From JAPLDP01 sp964628285 (GTDB taxonomy: Bacteria; Bacteroidota; Bacteroidia; Bacteroidales; JAGONC01): a stretch of 26,573 nt of DNA. Of this stretch, positions 24,486-26,573 are shown piece after piece. The stretch's first letter is position 1, and each line of letters opens with the position of its first letter. Under the pieces are notes generated by a model. That model did no database searches. It had not been told where the DNA came from and saw nothing but the letters and a program-made list of their open reading frames with translations. The stretch covers positions 1 through 26,573 of the forward strand of contig CAZVNP010000047.1 in NCBI GenBank assembly GCA_964628285.1, written 5' to 3'. Made by a program: the position numbers and the translations under genes.

Positions 24486-25580
24486 TTACAGTATCTCGTT
24501 CAGTTTGTTTTTCAGATCTTTACCCCTGAGGTTACGGCCTATGATGATACCATCAGGGTTGATCAGAACGTTTGACGGGATGGCATTCACGCCATAGAGT
24601 TTGGCTGCCGTATTTGCCCAGCGCTTGAGATCCGACACCTGAGTCCAGGTGAGCTTATCTTTCCTGATGGCATTGAGCCAGGCATTCCGGTCGTTGTCAA
24701 GAGAGACACCCAGAACGGTGAATCCCTTATCCTTGTATTCATTAAAGTCAGCCACCACATTGGGATTTTCGGCGCGGCACGGGGCACACCATGACGCCCA
24801 GAAATCAACAAGAACATATTTCCCTTTGAATGAAGACAAAGTCACCGCTATGCCGGTCGTGTCCTTCATGGTGAAATCGGGTGCCGGTTGTCCTATAGCG
24901 ACACGTTTTAAGACTGTCACCCTCTCCTTAAGCTCTTGAACGTAATCCGAGCCGGCCAGCGACGGAGCAAAGGCATTGACCATGGGTTCCAGAACATCCA
25001 GGTCGAACATGTATGAATTGATGCTGGCCAGATAAGGTGCAACGATGCTGGAGCGGTGATCCATGATGTATTGTTTCAGGAACTCAAGCTGCGCTTTTTC
25101 GGTTGAGTCAATAGGACCTTCCAGTTGTTTGAGGGCCGCTTCATCGCCGCTCTGTGAGAGGCTGTCGTAAACATGATACAGCCTGGTGAGCTTCTTTTCG
25201 TAAGGTTTTGCCGCCGTGAGATAAGCCTGATAGTCATCTTCCGCTTTGGAACCGGTAATGGATAATTGCCTGAGACTATCGGCACGCCCTGAGATGGTGA
25301 TGTCTGAATTCTCGACGAATAGAGGGAAATAAGCGTGGGTTTTATCGAAAACAACGTAATACCTGGCCGGGGTTTCAACGCTCCCCTTAAAGGTGAAGGT
25401 GCTGTTTGTAACTGCGGATGAATCCACCTTGATCATCATACCGCCTTTCCGGGTCTCAAGAAAAGCCGTGCCGTTGGCCAATCCCTGGATCTTGCCGTTG
25501 ATGGTGTAAACATCGCTCTTTCTTGAAGTACAGGAGAACAACAACACAATGACCCCTAAAAACAACGTGAACCGTCTCAT
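24486..25580 (-). CDS. TlpA-like thiol:disulfide lipoprotein with DUF4369-type N-terminus
   Basis: 364 residues. A lipoprotein signal (VIVLLFSC, C17) anchors it in the envelope. The N-terminal beta-rich domain (about 24-115, YTINGKIQGLANGTAFLE) is the DUF4369 type common in Bacteroidetes. A helical linker (115-225) follows. The thioredoxin-fold AhpC/TSA-Redoxin domain has active site WCAPC (C265, C268) and a cis-proline segment NAIPSNVLINPDG. It probably reduces or exchanges disulfides in periplasmic proteins. I took ATG at 25580 rather than the in-frame TTG two codons earlier. It is a single gene facing the S46 peptidase. Confidence 0.93.
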   Translation of the reverse strand: MRRFTLFLGVIVLLFSCTSRKSDVYTINGKIQGLANGTAFLETRKGGMMIKVDSSAVTNSTFTFKGSVETPARYYVVFDKTHAYFPLFVENSDITISGRADSLRQLSITGSKAEDDYQAYLTAAKPYEKKLTRLYHVYDSLSQSGDEAALKQLEGPIDSTEKAQLEFLKQYIMDHRSSIVAPYLASINSYMFDLDVLEPMVNAFAPSLAGSDYVQELKERVTVLKRVAIGQPAPDFTMKDTTGIAVTLSSFKGKYVLVDFWASWCAPCRAENPNVVADFNEYKDKGFTVLGVSLDNDRNAWLNAIRKDKLTWTQVSDLKRWANTAAKLYGVNAIPSNVLINPDGIIIGRNLRGKDLKNKLNEIL

Positions 25581-25768
25581 TTGCAATCAATTTAGTACGT
25601 TAAACCGAAAGATGTCATTTTTTGCAATGATAGTAATAATTTTAAGTCATCTATTCATATGGTGATAAAAACATATTTTATTTACTTTTCATGGTTTATT
25701 TCCGGATAAGATTTTTCTTAATTTGGCCGTCTGAATCAATCACCTGACAAATACCTTAATCAAGGGGG

Positions 25769-26573
25769 ATGTTACTGACCTCGCTGGATTGGCTCATTAT
25801 CGCCATATATCTGTTTCTGAGCATCTCGATCAGTATTTTCATGTCGAAACGGGCGGGCCGGAGCGTGGGTGATTTCTTTCTGACGGGCCGTAACCTGCCG
25901 TGGTATATAGCGGGTACGAGCATGGTCGCGACCACCTTTGCCGCCGACACCCCGCTGGCGGTGACGGAGTTGGTGGCCCAAAACGGCATAGCAGGCAACT
26001 GGCTATGGTGGAACATGGTGTTCGGCGGTATCCTGACGGTTTTTTTCTTTGCCCGTTTATGGCGCCGTGCCGGCATCACCACCGACTGTGAGTTCGTCGC
26101 CATCCGTTATTCGGGGCGGGAGGCCGATTTTCTGAGAGGTTTCAGGGCCGTGTACATTGGCATCATCATGAACATGATCGTCATCGCATGGGTCAACCTG
26201 GCCATGGTCAAGATCCTGACGGTCATGTTTCCCGGGCTGACTTTCCTGGGGATGACTCAGACAACTTTTATGGGCATGACCTTTACCTCGCATCTGATGG
26301 TCGTGGGCTGCATCATGCTGTTCGTCGCCGTCTATTCATCGTTGTCGGGACTCTGGGGGGTGTCGTTCACCGATTCGTTCCAATTTATCCTGGCCATGAC
26401 GGGTTGCATCATTCTGGCCTTTTTTGTTTTGGGGACACCCCAGATCGGGGGCATCACCGGGTTAAAGCATCAGTTGCCGTCGTGGGTTTTTCACTTTGTC
26501 CCTGTTGTCGGCGGCACACCGGCACCGGCTGCAGGTGCCGGCGGGGTGCTGAAACTGACCCTGACGGCTTTCA
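25769..26573 (+). CDS. Sodium:solute symporter family transporter, 3' end outside window
   Basis: Translated by hand from ATG at 25769. The frame is open to the window edge (268 codons), so roughly the N-terminal half is seen. The start LDWLIIAIYLFLSISISIF is the first membrane helix. SVGDFFLTGRNLPWYIAGTS and the ATTFAADTPLAVTELV segment are characteristic of the SSS family, whose members couple Na+ entry to uptake of sugars, amino acids or other organic solutes. At least five further hydrophobic helices follow. The substrate cannot be told from this part. A purine run AAGGGGG lies directly against the ATG. Confidence 0.92.
   Translation, partial: MLLTSLDWLIIAIYLFLSISISIFMSKRAGRSVGDFFLTGRNLPWYIAGTSMVATTFAADTPLAVTELVAQNGIAGNWLWWNMVFGGILTVFFFARLWRRAGITTDCEFVAIRYSGREADFLRGFRAVYIGIIMNMIVIAWVNLAMVKILTVMFPGLTFLGMTQTTFMGMTFTSHLMVVGCIMLFVAVYSSLSGLWGVSFTDSFQFILAMTGCIILAFFVLGTPQIGGITGLKHQLPSWVFHFVPVVGGTPAPAAGAGGVLKLTLTAF

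Noticed and set aside
25581..25768. Divergent promoters between the TlpA-like and symporter genes
   Set aside because: Only imperfect -7 matches (such as TATCATTG on the minus strand) with no -33 partner were found, so none was called.

Overview
The window looks like a piece of a Bacteroidota (Bacteroidales-like) chromosome. The evidence is a type IX secretion sorting tail on a large adhesin-like protein, an S46 dipeptidyl-peptidase, a TlpA-type thiol lipoprotein, mostly absent Shine-Dalgarno sequences, and several promoters of the TTG-N19/20-TAnnTTTG type used by Bacteroidetes. No mobile element, integrase, rRNA or CRISPR was seen, and no gene-free gap exceeds about 275 bases.

Layout. 1-6112 (minus): two tandem paralogous multidomain surface proteins, the distal one cut by the window edge, with a promoter at 6156-6186. 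6263-6412: tRNA-Gln(CTG) with its own promoter and a terminator shared with the converging genes. 6460-15978 (minus): an apparent eight-gene operon, transcribed mvhD, mvhG, mvhA, hdrA-like 1, qmoC-like, hdrA-like 2, a stand-alone receiver and a membrane histidine kinase. 16210-18585 (minus): a NarL-type response regulator and PAS-containing kinase directly upstream. 18861-20393 (minus): gltX. 20495-24427 (plus): a lipoprotein of the dipeptidyl-peptidase III type and a DPP7-like S46 peptidase. 24486-25580 (minus): a TlpA-like lipoprotein. 25769 to the end (plus): a partial sodium:solute symporter.

The most interesting part is 6460-18585. A group 3c-type [NiFe] hydrogenase (MvhADG) is encoded with two HdrA-like flavoproteins and a membrane protein that fuses an HdrC-type iron-sulfur domain to an HdrE/NarI-type membrane domain, as in QmoC. 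No HdrB is present, so classical heterodisulfide reduction is not supported. The simplest model is a membrane-attached H2:menaquinone oxidoreductase, possibly flavin-bifurcating. The two HdrA-like proteins carry complementary subsets of the usual HdrA iron-sulfur ligands, as if one HdrA had been divided over two subunits. The last gene is a kinase whose membrane domain carries a GGIENP motif like the quinone-sensing GGXXNPF motif of RegB/PrrB. The operon may therefore encode both a quinone-linked hydrogenase and a quinone sensor. Three structural genes have near-consensus Shine-Dalgarno sequences while their neighbours do not, which may point to lateral acquisition. These functional and evolutionary statements are inferences from sequence.
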